64,000 bases of DNA. Origin: Streptomyces sp. NBC_01471. GTDB lineage: Bacteria; Actinomycetota; Actinomycetes; Streptomycetales; Streptomycetaceae. Shown one piece after another: positions 27,194-36,028 of the stretch. A program made the position numbers and the translations under genes. The notes beneath the pieces were generated by a model that made no database searches, was not told where the DNA came from, and saw only the letters and a program-made list of their open reading frames with translations. How positions within the stretch are numbered: the first letter of the stretch is position 1; each line of letters opens with the position of its first letter. The stretch covers positions 7,371,501 through 7,435,500 of the forward strand of contig NZ_CP109450.1 in assembly GCF_041438865.1 (NCBI RefSeq), given 5' to 3'.

Positions 27194-28068
27194 CAGTCGC
27201 CGACTCCCTGCCGGACGCCCGCACGGTCACCGCGGGCAGCCGCTCCGGTGCCCGCCGCGCCAAGCGCTTCGGCCTGTACGCGCTGCTCGTCCTGGTCGCC
27301 GTCATCGCGGGTGGCCCGCTGTACTGGCTGATCTCCTCGGCCCTGAAGACCAACCCGCAGATCTACAGCTACCCACCGCACTGGATCCCCACGGACCTGC
27401 GCTGGTCCAACTTCTCCGACGCCTGGAGCGCCGCGCCGTTCGGCCGGTTCTTCCTCAACTCCCTGATCGTGTCCGTGATCGGCACCACGGTCGAGCTGAT
27501 CGCCGCGTTGCTCTGTGCCTACGCCTTCGTGTTCCTGCCGTTCCCCGGCAAGAAGGTCCTTTTCCTGTTCCTGCTGGGCGCGATGATGGTGCCCGGCCAC
27601 GTCACGCTGCTGCCGAACTTCCTGACCATCGCCCAGCTCGGCTGGGTCAACTCCTATGCCGGCCTGATAGCACCGGGCCTCGGCTCGGTCTTCGGGACCT
27701 TCCTGTTGCGCCAGCACATGCTGACGCTGCCTCAGGAGATCACGGACGCGGCGAAGATCGACGGAGCGGGGCACCTGCGCATCCTCTTCCGGGTGGTGCT
27801 GCCGATGTCGCGCCCGATGGTGATCACCGTCGCCCTGGTCGTCATGGTCGGCAAGTGGAACGACTTCATCTGGCCGTTGATCGTCACCAGCAGCGCGGAC
27901 ATGCGCACCCTCCCCATCGGTCTGCTCTTCCTCCAGAACACCGAGACCTTCGCCAACTGGGGAGCGATCCTCGCCGGTGCCGTCATGGTGATCGTGCCGG
28001 TCCTCGTCATGTTCTTCTTCGCCCAGCGCTACATCATCGCCGGGCTGACCCAGGGAGCCGGAAAATGA
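27190..28068 (+). CDS. ABC permease, UgpE-like
   Basis: 292 residues from the GTG overlapping the previous stop. Six membrane segments are predicted, the first being YALLVLVAVIAGGPLYWLIS. The EAA-type loop is ITDAAKIDGAGHLRILFRVV, and the last segments include MVMVGKWNDFIWPL-type sequence typical of MalG/UgpE. It forms the second half of the importer channel. It ends with an ATGA overlap into the binding-protein gene, so stoichiometric translation is likely. Confidence 0.9.
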   Translation: MTVADSLPDARTVTAGSRSGARRAKRFGLYALLVLVAVIAGGPLYWLISSALKTNPQIYSYPPHWIPTDLRWSNFSDAWSAAPFGRFFLNSLIVSVIGTTVELIAALLCAYAFVFLPFPGKKVLFLFLLGAMMVPGHVTLLPNFLTIAQLGWVNSYAGLIAPGLGSVFGTFLLRQHMLTLPQEITDAAKIDGAGHLRILFRVVLPMSRPMVITVALVVMVGKWNDFIWPLIVTSSADMRTLPIGLLFLQNTETFANWGAILAGAVMVIVPVLVMFFFAQRYIIAGLTQGAGK

Positions 28069-29432
28069 CGCGGACCTCGCTGCGGGAGTTCGCGGGCCCC
28101 GTGCTCGGCAGGCGCAGGATGCTCGGGGCAGGCGCGGGGCTGGGACTGGCCGCGGCGCTGAGCGCCTGCGGCCAGACCACGGGGACCGTCGCACAGCCCG
28201 GCGGTTCGGTACCCGATGGGTTCCGGGGGCGCACCAGGGTGGTGCTCTGGTCGACGTTCGCGGACCCGGTGGGCCCGGCCCTGCAGAAACTGGTCGACGC
28301 CTTCAACCGCGAGCAGCGGGACGTGTACGTGGAGGTGCAGTTCCAGGGCACCTACGACGAGTGCGCCCAGAAGGCGGTCATCAGCCTGCTCGGCGCCCAG
28401 GCTCCCGACTTGTGCGTGCTGTCCGACGTCAAGTGGTACAAGTTCTACTTCGGCGATGCCCTGGAGCCCTGGGACAGTTACTTCACACAGGGCGAGCTGG
28501 AGGGGACCTACAATCCGCGGCTGCTCGGTGAGGGCGTCCGCAAGGGGCACACCTGGTGGCTGCCGCTGGCCCGCTCCACGCCGCTCTTCTACTACAACAA
28601 GACGCTCTTCAAGAAGGCCGGCGTCCCGGTGCGCCCCCCGGAGAGTTACGACGAGCTCTACGACTGGTCGCACCACATCACCCGGCAGAGCGTGGGCGGC
28701 AAGCGGGTAGCCCTGGAGGGATATCAGAAAGTCGACGGGGACTGGCAGTTCCAGTGCAGTGCCTGGCAGTGGGGCGGGGCGTACTCCAAGGGGCTGGACG
28801 TCACCGTCGACGAGGGCGGCGCCGTGGCGGCGGCTGAGTGGCAGCGCAAACTGATCTTCAAGGACAAGATCGCTTACATGGCGACCGAGCCCACCGCCGA
28901 CATGGGCAACCAGCTGATCGCCACGCTCGTCACCTCCACCGGTGGCCTGAAGAAGATCAACGAGATGGCGAAGGCGAACGGCTGGGAGCTGGGCACCGGC
29001 TTCCTGCCGAAGAAGGAGAAGTTCGCGGTCAACACGGGCGGCGGTGGCCTGGGCATTTTCAAGCGCGTCCCGCGGGAACGCAAGGAGGCCGCGGCCCAGT
29101 TCGTGCGCTTCCTGGCCCGCCCCGAGAACGCCGCACAGTGGGCCGTCGAGACCGGCTATCTCCCCGTGGTGCCGGCGGCGGTCAAGGAGCCCACCCTCGT
29201 CAAACTGATGAGCGACGACCCGAACTTCGCCACGGCCGTGCGGCAGTTGGACCTCACGCGCCCCTGCGACCAGGTGCGCATGACGATCCCGAACGCGAAT
29301 GTGCGTATCTACACCGCTCTGCAGCGCATATGGTCGGCGAACACCCCCGCACAGCAGGCCTTCGCGGAGGTCGCCGACCAGCTACGCAAGGGCGTTGACC
29401 GTTACGGCCCCATGATTGAGGAGCACTTGTGA
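28065..29432 (+). CDS. solute-binding lipoprotein, UgpB-like, Tat-type signal
   Basis: 455 residues. The N-terminus has GRRRMLGAGAGLGLAAAL followed by the lipobox LSAC, i.e. a twin-arginine-type signal with a lipid-modified cysteine near residue 36. The mature part is a family 1 solute-binding protein (RVVLWSTFADPVGPAL at the start, PLFYYNKTLFKKAG in the middle). It would capture the substrate outside the membrane and deliver it to the two permeases encoded upstream. Overlaps on both sides (ATGA, GTGA) show one translational unit. Confidence 0.9.
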   Translation: MTRTSLREFAGPVLGRRRMLGAGAGLGLAAALSACGQTTGTVAQPGGSVPDGFRGRTRVVLWSTFADPVGPALQKLVDAFNREQRDVYVEVQFQGTYDECAQKAVISLLGAQAPDLCVLSDVKWYKFYFGDALEPWDSYFTQGELEGTYNPRLLGEGVRKGHTWWLPLARSTPLFYYNKTLFKKAGVPVRPPESYDELYDWSHHITRQSVGGKRVALEGYQKVDGDWQFQCSAWQWGGAYSKGLDVTVDEGGAVAAAEWQRKLIFKDKIAYMATEPTADMGNQLIATLVTSTGGLKKINEMAKANGWELGTGFLPKKEKFAVNTGGGGLGIFKRVPRERKEAAAQFVRFLARPENAAQWAVETGYLPVVPAAVKEPTLVKLMSDDPNFATAVRQLDLTRPCDQVRMTIPNANVRIYTALQRIWSANTPAQQAFAEVADQLRKGVDRYGPMIEEHL

Positions 29433-30136
29433 ACCACCCCGTGAGGCGCCCTGTGGTGTACGCGCACCGTGGAGCCCGGGCCGATGAGCCGGAGAACACC
29501 GTGAGGTCCTTCCGGCGGGCTCTCGCTCTCGGCGCCGACGGCATCGAACTCGACATCCGGCTCACCTCCGACAGTCGCCTCGTCGTCATCCACGACAAGG
29601 CCGTGGACCGTACGACCGACGGCACCGGCCTCGTCGCCGACTTCACCCTGGCCGACCTCCAGGCATTGGACGCCGGGGAGGGAGAGCGCATTCCCACCTT
29701 CGACGAGGCCATGGAGGTCTGCGGGGACGTCGTCCAGATCGAGATCAAGGCCCTGGAGGCGGTGGAGGCGCTTGCCGAGCGGGAGCGCCACACTCCGCTG
29801 CCCGGGTCCGTAGTGCTGACCTCCTTCAGCAGGACCGCGGTGGAAGAGGCCGCCCGATGGCTGCCGCACGTCCCCCGCGGCCTGATCACCCACCACCCGG
29901 GCGACGAAATGATCAAGGACGCGCTGGACCTCAAGGCCACCTGGGTGTGTCCGGAGCTGAAGCCCGAGCTCACCCGGGACCTCGTGGACCGCTGTCACGA
30001 GAGCGGCATCCAGGTGGATGCCTGGCCCACCGCGGAACGTGCCCACCTGCTCCGCTGGGTCGGGATCGGAGCGGACGCCGTGACCACGGACCACCCGGGG
30101 CGGATCGACGAGTGGCTGGCCGCGTCCGGCAGCTGA
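29429..30136 (+). CDS. glycerophosphodiester phosphodiesterase, UgpQ-like
   Basis: 235 residues, the length of cytoplasmic UgpQ. Catalytic motifs are visible: AHRGARADEPENT at the start, ELDIRLTSD and VVIHDKAVDRTTDGTG, then QIEIKA in the barrel and PTFDEAM. It would cleave glycerophosphodiesters to glycerol-3-phosphate and an alcohol in the cytoplasm. There is no signal peptide, fitting action after import by the co-encoded transporter. The GTG overlaps the stop of the binding-protein gene. Confidence 0.92.
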   Translation: MNHPVRRPVVYAHRGARADEPENTVRSFRRALALGADGIELDIRLTSDSRLVVIHDKAVDRTTDGTGLVADFTLADLQALDAGEGERIPTFDEAMEVCGDVVQIEIKALEAVEALAERERHTPLPGSVVLTSFSRTAVEEAARWLPHVPRGLITHHPGDEMIKDALDLKATWVCPELKPELTRDLVDRCHESGIQVDAWPTAERAHLLRWVGIGADAVTTDHPGRIDEWLAASGS

Positions 30137-30250
30137 CGGTGTGCCCCGCGCCGGACCTCTTGGCGGTGGGAGGAGGCCGGGGCCGATTCCCGGGGACCGG
30201 GGCCGTGTCCCCCGTGACCACCGAGCGGACCCGGCGGCCATCTCGGCCCG

Positions 30251-30311
30251 GCCATCAGCGGTCCTGCCATCAGCGGTCCTGCCGTCAGCGGTCCTGCCCA
30301 TGAGTGGTCCT
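30251..30311. repeat. 15-bp tandem repeat, about four copies
   Basis: GCCATCAGCGGTCCT twice exactly, then GCCGTCAGCGGTCCT, then a 16-base variant GCCCATGAGTGGTCCT and the start of a fifth. It lies between the convergent phosphodiesterase and TetR genes. Confidence 0.85.
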
Positions 30312-30337
30312 GCCCATGAACCCCGCAGTCGGAATGC

Positions 30338-30925
30338 TCACGCAGACGCCTCCGGCGCCCCCGTTCGCAGCCCGTCCATCACCAGGTCCAGCAGCCTGCC
30401 GGCGCGGGCCTGCCAGTCACCGTGCGGGTCGATCATCCACAGGCCCGCTATCGCCAGCATGAAGTCGTCCGAGGTCACGCCGGGGCGGATCGTGCCCGCC
30501 CTCTCATTCGCCGCGAGCAGCAGCGTGACCGCTTCCGTCAGCGGACCGTGCGCGAGGCTCTTCATGGCGCCGCGGGCGGCCGTCGCCTCGCGCAGTGCCT
30601 CGGCCAGACCCGCCTTGGCCATCGCGTACTGCGCGAGCCGGTCCATCCACTCGCGCAGCGCCTCACGGGGCGGCCGGGTGCACAGCAACTGCCCGGCCGC
30701 CTCAGCGACGTGCTCCACCTCGTACCGGTACACCTCCAGGACCAGTGCTTCCCGGCTGGGGAAATTCCGGTAGAACGTGCCCTGCCCGACACCCGCTTTC
30801 CGCGCGATCGCGCTCAGTGGTGTGTCCGCCGAGTGCGTCAGCTCGGCCAGGGCCACCGCAAGGATGCGCTCACGGTTGCGCTGCGCGTCCGAGCGCAGCG
30901 CCGCCTGCCTGTTGGGGTGTCGCAT
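30338..30925 (-). CDS. TetR-family regulator divergent from the molybdenum hydroxylase operon
   Basis: 195 residues. The N-terminal helix-turn-helix reads RERILAVALAELTHSADTP and LSAIARKAGVGQGTFYRNFP, followed by a ligand domain with the SBP-like C-terminal pattern seen in many Streptomyces TetR proteins. GGAGGA stands ahead of the ATG. The gene is divergent from the iron-sulfur/FAD/molybdenum operon, and two identical palindromes lie in the space between, so autoregulation and repression of the operon are likely. The inducer is unknown, possibly an aldehyde or purine-like substrate. Confidence 0.92.
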   Translation of the reverse strand: MRHPNRQAALRSDAQRNRERILAVALAELTHSADTPLSAIARKAGVGQGTFYRNFPSREALVLEVYRYEVEHVAEAAGQLLCTRPPREALREWMDRLAQYAMAKAGLAEALREATAARGAMKSLAHGPLTEAVTLLLAANERAGTIRPGVTSDDFMLAIAGLWMIDPHGDWQARAGRLLDLVMDGLRTGAPEASA

Positions 30926-30967
30926 CAGTCCTCCTCCGAAAGCGGCCGGGAATGATCCTTGCTGGGC

Positions 30968-30979
30968 GGACAGTTGTCC
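30968..30979. promoter_or_regulatory. TetR operator copy 1
   Basis: GGACAGTTGTCC (arms GGACA and TGTCC around GT) in the tetR-hydroxylase intergenic region, 43 bases from the tetR start. Confidence 0.6.
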
Positions 30980-31001
30980 ACTACGGTCGGAAACTCGGAG
31001 T

Positions 31002-31013
31002 GGACAGTTGTCC
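31002..31013. promoter_or_regulatory. TetR operator copy 2
   Basis: An identical 12-mer GGACAGTTGTCC, 34 bases from the first, about three helical turns, so two dimers could sit on the same face of the DNA. Confidence 0.6.
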
Positions 31014-31114
31014 GTTTCGCATGGACCACCGTAGCGGCGGCCATGGTCCCGGCGCTCCTCCTGCATACAGCGCTGATTCTTCCCGCACACAGGAACCCGA
31101 AAGAAGGCCCCCTC

Positions 31115-31690
31115 ATGGCCCCAGCGGGCATACCCGCCTCCAGTACCGTCACGCTGCACATCAATGGAGAGAAGTACACCCTGCCCGTCGATCACCGCAC
31201 CACACTGCTCGACGCCCTGCGCGAGCGGCTCGATCTGACCGGCACGAAGAAGGGCTGCGACCAGGGGCAGTGCGGAGCCTGCACCGTGCTGGTCGACGGG
31301 CGCAGGACCGTTTCCTGCCTGCAGTTCGCGGTCGCCGCGGAGGGTCGCGACATCACCACCATCGAGGGCATCGCGGACGAACGCCTCACGGGCGGGCTGC
31401 ACCCCGTCCAGCAGGCGTTCGTCGAACTGGACGGCTACCAGTGCGGCTACTGCACCCCCGGACAGATCTGTTCGGCCGTCGCCGTTCTGGAGGAGCACGC
31501 GGCCGGCTGGCCGAGCGCCGTGACCGAGGACGTGCGGCCGGAGGCCGGGCCGCCCCCGCTGACGCCGGAGGAGATCAGAGAACGGATGAGCGGGAACCTG
31601 TGCCGGTGCGGCGCCTACGTGTCGATCGTGCGGGCCGTCGCGCAGGCGGCCGCTCAGCCGGCCGACGGAGTGAAGGAGCAGGTGGCGTGA
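31115..31690 (+). CDS. molybdenum hydroxylase [2Fe-2S] subunit, PaoA/YagT-like
   Basis: 191 residues with the plant-type ferredoxin motif CDQGQCGACTVLVDG plus a downstream Cys, and the second cluster motif GYQCGYCTPGQICS with NLCRCGAYV. These two clusters carry electrons from the molybdenum site to FAD. The start at 31115 follows AAGAAGG. Unlike E. coli PaoA, no twin-arginine signal is seen, so the enzyme is probably cytoplasmic. The stop overlaps the next start as GTGA. Confidence 0.93.
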   Translation: MAPAGIPASSTVTLHINGEKYTLPVDHRTTLLDALRERLDLTGTKKGCDQGQCGACTVLVDGRRTVSCLQFAVAAEGRDITTIEGIADERLTGGLHPVQQAFVELDGYQCGYCTPGQICSAVAVLEEHAAGWPSAVTEDVRPEAGPPPLTPEEIRERMSGNLCRCGAYVSIVRAVAQAAAQPADGVKEQVA

Positions 31691-32679
31691 GGGAGTTCGC
31701 ATACGAGCGGGCGCACGACGTGCCGGGCGCCGTGGCGGTGCTCGGCGCCGACCCCGAGGCGCGGTACCTCGGCGGCGGTACGAACCTCGTCGACCTGATG
31801 AAGGCCGGCATCGAGCGGCCCGCACGCCTCGTCGACGTACGGGCCCTGCCCCTCGACCGGGTCGAGCGGACGAGCGCCGGCGGCCTGCGGATCGGGGCGA
31901 CCGTCACCAACAGCGATCTCGCCGCGCACCCCGAAGTGCGCCGCCGCTACCCGGCGCTGGCCCAGGCCGTGCTGGCCGGGGCGTCCGGCCAGCTGCGCAA
32001 CATGGCCACCGTCGGCGGGAACCTGCTGCAGCGCACCCGCTGCGGCTACTTCACCGACGTGAGCAAGCCCTGCAACAAGCGCGTGCCGGGCAGCGGATGT
32101 CCCGCCGTCCGGGGCGAGCACCGCAACGCCGCGATCCTCGGCGCGAGTGAGCACTGCGTGGCCGTGCACCCGTCCGACATGGGCGTCGCGCTCACCGCCT
32201 TCGACGCCGTGGTGGAGTACGAAACCGCGGACGGTACGGGGGAGCTGGCACTCGGCGACTTCTACCGCCCGGTCGGCGACACGCCACACCTGGAGACCGC
32301 GCTGCCCGCCGGCGCGCTCATCACCGCCGTCACCCTGCCGCCCGCGCCGGTCGCCGCTCACTCCCGCTACCGCAAGGTGCGCGAGCGGGCCTCGTACGCC
32401 TTCGCCATCGGATCGGTGGCCGCCGCGCTGGATGTCCGCGACGGGGTCGTGCGCGATGTGCGGATCGCCTTCGGCGCGGTCGCGTCGCGGCCGTGGCGGG
32501 CCCGGGCCGCCGAACGGGAACTGCTGGGCAGGCCCGCGGACGGCACCTCGTTCGCCGACGCGGCCGACGCCGAGCTGGCGGAGGCCTCCGCGCTGCCGCA
32601 CAACGCGTACAAGGTGCCACTGATGCGCAATCTGGTCGTGGCACTCCTCACGGAGCTGGAGCAGGAGGCGACCCGATGA
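31687..32679 (+). CDS. molybdenum hydroxylase FAD subunit, PaoB/YagS-like
   Basis: 330 residues. FAD-binding loops LGGGTNLVDLMKAG and GQLRNMATVGGNLLQRTRC are typical of the xanthine dehydrogenase medium subunit. An insertion with cysteines (CGYFTDVSKPCNKRVPGSGC) matches the extra [4Fe-4S] segment found in PaoB-type rather than in ordinary xanthine dehydrogenases. This points to an aldehyde-oxidising PaoABC-type enzyme. GTG start overlapping the upstream stop; it ends 4 bases inside the next gene. Confidence 0.92.
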   Translation: MREFAYERAHDVPGAVAVLGADPEARYLGGGTNLVDLMKAGIERPARLVDVRALPLDRVERTSAGGLRIGATVTNSDLAAHPEVRRRYPALAQAVLAGASGQLRNMATVGGNLLQRTRCGYFTDVSKPCNKRVPGSGCPAVRGEHRNAAILGASEHCVAVHPSDMGVALTAFDAVVEYETADGTGELALGDFYRPVGDTPHLETALPAGALITAVTLPPAPVAAHSRYRKVRERASYAFAIGSVAAALDVRDGVVRDVRIAFGAVASRPWRARAAERELLGRPADGTSFADAADAELAEASALPHNAYKVPLMRNLVVALLTELEQEATR

Positions 32680-34823
32680 CCACACCGAGCACAGCGCCCA
32701 CAGCGCCCGTCACGGCGAAGCCGGACGCGGTCGGCGTCTCCCACACCCGCATCGAGGGCCTCGACAAGGTCACCGGCGCCGCCCGCTACGCGAGCGAGGT
32801 CCCCTTCACCGAACTCGCCCACGGCTGGCTGGTGCTGTCGACCGTGGCCCGAGGCCGGATCCGCTCGATCGACGAAGACGCGGTACGCGCCATGCCCGGC
32901 GTGCTCACCGTCCTGCACCACCGCGCCGCGCCACGTGTGAGGGACGACGTCGTCGGGGCGCTCGGCCGCCCCGACCCGATCGTCGAGGTCTTCCAGCACG
33001 ACCGGATCCCGCACGCCGGGTGGCCCGTCGCGCTGGTCGTCGCCGAGACGTCCGAGCAGGCGCGCGAGGCCGCCGAGGCGCTCGTCGTCGAGTACGACGA
33101 GGAGCCGCACGACGTCGGCTTCCACGCGGACAAGGACGGCGTCTACACACCGCAGGACGCGGAGAGCACGAAGGGCGACCTGGATGCCGAACTCGCCGCG
33201 TCCACCGTGGTACTGGACGCCAGGTACACGACGCCCGAGCAGCACCACTGCGCCATGGAGCCCCATGCCGTGACGGTGCGCTGGAACGGCGGGCGGCTGG
33301 AGGTCCACGACTCCAACCAGGGCAGCAAGTGGATCGCCGACGACCTCGCCCATCTGTTCTCGCTCGACCTGTCCGCCGTGCACGTACGCTCCGAGCATGT
33401 CGGCGGCGCCTTCGGCTCCAAGGGGCTGCGCTCGCACCACGTCGCCGCCGTGATGGCCGCGACGGAGCTGCAGCGTCCGGTCCGGGTGGCCCTGACGCGA
33501 CGTCAGGTGTTCGCGATCACCGGATACCGCAGCCCCACCACTCAGCGGGTGCGGCTCGGAGCCGACGAGGACGGGCGGCTGCGCGCCTTCGCCCACGAGA
33601 ACCAGTCGCTCACCTCGAACCTGCGGGAGTTCGTCGAGGGCAGCGCCTCCTACGGACGCACCATGTACGACGCCGTCGCGCACCACACCGTCAACCGTGT
33701 CGTGCCCGTCGATGTGGGCACACCCACCTGGATGCGGGCCCCCGGCGAGGCCCCGGGTTCGTTCGCGGTGGAGTCGGCGCTCGACGAGCTCGCCGAGCGG
33801 CTCGGCATGGACCCGATCGCACTGCGCGCCCGCAACGAGCCGGCGGTCGGCCCGCTCTCCGGGCTGCCGTTCAGCAGCCGCAACCTGCTCTCCTGCTTCG
33901 AGGAGGGCGCCCGGCGGTTCGACTGGGCCGCACGTGACCCCCGTCCGCGCATACGCCGCGAGGGCCGCTGGCTCCTGGGCACCGGTGTCGCCGCCTCCAC
34001 GTTCCAGGCGGGCGCGGCCGCTTCGACGGCCTCGGTCACCGCGGAGCCCGGCGGCACCTTCACCGTCCGGATCACCGCCGCCGACGTCGGTACCGGCGCA
34101 CGGACAGCCCTGACCCTCATCGCCGCCGACGCGCTCGACGTGACGCCCGGGCGGGTCCACGTCCGCATCGCCGACAGCGACTTCGGGGCGGCCTGGGTGG
34201 CGGGCGGCTCGATGGGCACCCGGTCCTGGGGCTGGGCCGTCATGTCCGCGGCGCGCGAGCTGCGCGAGCGGCTTGTCCTGGCCGGCGGGGAGATCCCGGA
34301 GGACGGTCTCACGGCCCGCACCGACACCGCCGCACTCATCGCGGCGCTCGCCCAGAAGGAGCGGTACTCGTTCGGCGCGCAGTTCGCCGAGGTCGCCGTC
34401 GACGTGACCACCGGGGAGGTGCGGGTACGGCGGCTGCTCGGGGTCTTCGCGGCCGGCCGGATAATCAACCCCCTGACGGCGCGCAGCCAGTTGGTGGGCG
34501 GCATGACCTGGGGGCTGTCCATGGCGCTGCACGAGGAGGCGGTGCGTGACCAGGCGTCCGGCGGCCACATCGGCGCGGACTTCGCGGGCTACCACTTCGC
34601 CGCGAACGCAGACGTGCCGGCCATCGAGGCCGACTGGGTCGACGACCCCGACCCGGACGACCCCGTCGGCATCAAGGGCGTCGGCGAGATCGGCATCGTC
34701 GGCACGGCCGCCGCCATCACCAACGCCGTATGGCACGCCACCGGAGTGCGCCACCGCGATCTGCCGCTCCGGCCCGACCGGGTGATCCTCGCCGAGGCGC
34801 ACAGAGACGAGCGGCATGCTTGA
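32676..34823 (+). CDS. molybdenum hydroxylase catalytic subunit, PaoC/YagR-like
   Basis: 715 residues binding the molybdopterin cytosine dinucleotide cofactor. Visible motifs are EQHHCAMEPHAVTV, EHVGGAFGSKGLRSH, the active-site region TWMRAPGEAPG, and, near the end, IKGVGEIGIVGTAA with the catalytic glutamate in GVGEIG. Substrate likely an aldehyde or N-heterocycle; the PaoB-type neighbour favours aldehydes. It overlaps the chaperone gene by eight bases. Confidence 0.93.
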   Translation: MTTPSTAPTAPVTAKPDAVGVSHTRIEGLDKVTGAARYASEVPFTELAHGWLVLSTVARGRIRSIDEDAVRAMPGVLTVLHHRAAPRVRDDVVGALGRPDPIVEVFQHDRIPHAGWPVALVVAETSEQAREAAEALVVEYDEEPHDVGFHADKDGVYTPQDAESTKGDLDAELAASTVVLDARYTTPEQHHCAMEPHAVTVRWNGGRLEVHDSNQGSKWIADDLAHLFSLDLSAVHVRSEHVGGAFGSKGLRSHHVAAVMAATELQRPVRVALTRRQVFAITGYRSPTTQRVRLGADEDGRLRAFAHENQSLTSNLREFVEGSASYGRTMYDAVAHHTVNRVVPVDVGTPTWMRAPGEAPGSFAVESALDELAERLGMDPIALRARNEPAVGPLSGLPFSSRNLLSCFEEGARRFDWAARDPRPRIRREGRWLLGTGVAASTFQAGAAASTASVTAEPGGTFTVRITAADVGTGARTALTLIAADALDVTPGRVHVRIADSDFGAAWVAGGSMGTRSWGWAVMSAARELRERLVLAGGEIPEDGLTARTDTAALIAALAQKERYSFGAQFAEVAVDVTTGEVRVRRLLGVFAAGRIINPLTARSQLVGGMTWGLSMALHEEAVRDQASGGHIGADFAGYHFAANADVPAIEADWVDDPDPDDPVGIKGVGEIGIVGTAAAITNAVWHATGVRHRDLPLRPDRVILAEAHRDERHA

Positions 34824-35937
34824 TATCGCCGCCGACCTGAGCCAATGGGCCGGGCAGGGAAGGGACTTCGCGGTCGCCACCGTCGTCTCGGTGACCGGCA
34901 GCGCGCCCCGTCCGCCCGGCTCGGCCCTCGCCGTGGACGCCTCGGGGCAGGTCATCGGCTCGGTCTCCGGCGGGTGCGTCGAGGGCGCCGTGTACGAGCT
35001 GTGCGTCGAGGCACTGCGCGACGGGGTGGTACGCCGCGAGCGGTTCGGGTACAGCGACGACGACGCGTTCGCCGTCGGGCTCACCTGCGGCGGGACGGTG
35101 GAGGTGCACGTCGTTCCGGTCCGCGCGGACGCGCCGTCCCGTACGACGGTGGAGAGGGCGCTGGCTGCCGCGGTGCGCGGCGAGCCGGTGGCGCTGGCCC
35201 GGATCCTCGACGGCCCCGCCGAACTCGTCGATAGTGGAGCGGTGTTGATGGTGCGGCCCGACGGGTCGGATGAGGGGGCGCTCGGCTCGGTGGACGACTC
35301 CGGGCTCGCCGCGCAGGCCCGGGCACTGCTCGACCTCGGGCGGACCGGGGAGTGTGTGGTGCCGGAGAGTTCGGCTCGGTGCGGCGGCGACGTCACCCTG
35401 TTCGTCGAGTCCAGCGTGCCGCCCGCGCGGATGATCGTGTTCGGAGCGGTGGACTTCGCGGGGGCGCTGGTGCGGGTGGGCAAACTGCTCGGCTTCCACG
35501 TGACCCTCTGCGACGCTCGCGGTGTCTTCGCGACACCGGCCCGGTTCCCCGAGGCGGACGAGGTGGTGGTGGAGTGGCCGGACCGCTATCTGCGCGACAC
35601 CGTCACGGACGAGCGGACCGTGCTGTGCGTGCTCACGCACGACTCCAAGTTCGACGTGCCGCTGCTGGAGGTCGCCCTGCGGCTGCCGGTCGCCTACGTC
35701 GGTGCGATGGGCTCGCGCCGCACCCATGAGGACCGGCTCCGCAAACTTCGGGAGGCCGGGGTGGGGGAGAGCGAGCTTGCACGGCTGTGCTCCCCCATCG
35801 GCCTGGACACCGGCGGCCGCACACCGGAGGAGACGGCTGTCTCCATCGGCGCCGAGATCGTCGCGGTCCTCCGGGGCGGCGACGGGGCACCGCTGAGCCG
35901 TGGCGGGGGGCCGATCCATCGCCCGGGCCGTGCGTGA
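34816..35937 (+). CDS. xdhC: XdhC-family molybdenum cofactor maturation protein
   Basis: 373 residues. The XdhC/CoxI domain comes first (ATVVSVTGSAPRPPGSA, VSGGCVEGAVYE) and the XdhC Rossmann domain second (VTLCDARGVFATPARFPEAD, YVGAMGSRRTHEDRL, PIGLDTGGRTPEETAVSI). Members bind and insert the sulfurated molybdenum cofactor into the hydroxylase, here the enzyme encoded just upstream, and correspond to PaoD. A perfect hairpin follows the gene, ending the operon. Confidence 0.92.
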   Translation: MLDIAADLSQWAGQGRDFAVATVVSVTGSAPRPPGSALAVDASGQVIGSVSGGCVEGAVYELCVEALRDGVVRRERFGYSDDDAFAVGLTCGGTVEVHVVPVRADAPSRTTVERALAAAVRGEPVALARILDGPAELVDSGAVLMVRPDGSDEGALGSVDDSGLAAQARALLDLGRTGECVVPESSARCGGDVTLFVESSVPPARMIVFGAVDFAGALVRVGKLLGFHVTLCDARGVFATPARFPEADEVVVEWPDRYLRDTVTDERTVLCVLTHDSKFDVPLLEVALRLPVAYVGAMGSRRTHEDRLRKLREAGVGESELARLCSPIGLDTGGRTPEETAVSIGAEIVAVLRGGDGAPLSRGGGPIHRPGRA

Positions 35938-35944
35938 GGCCGTC

Positions 35945-35979
35945 AGGGGGCGCGGCCCGGCTACCGGGCCGCGCCCCCT
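35945..35979 (+). terminator. terminator of the molybdenum hydroxylase operon
   Basis: GGGGGCGCGGCCCGG and CCGGGCCGCGCCCCC form a perfect 15-bp stem with loop CTA (one more A-T pair outside), eight bases after the xdhC stop. Confidence 0.88.
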
Positions 35980-36028
35980 CCGTATCATTCGGCCTCTTCG
36001 CCGGGCCCCCCTCATTAGGGTGGAGTCC

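Noticed and set aside
32367..35483. 1038-residue minus-strand frame opposite the molybdenum hydroxylase genes
   Set aside because: A product of high GC content; the plus strand carries all family motifs.
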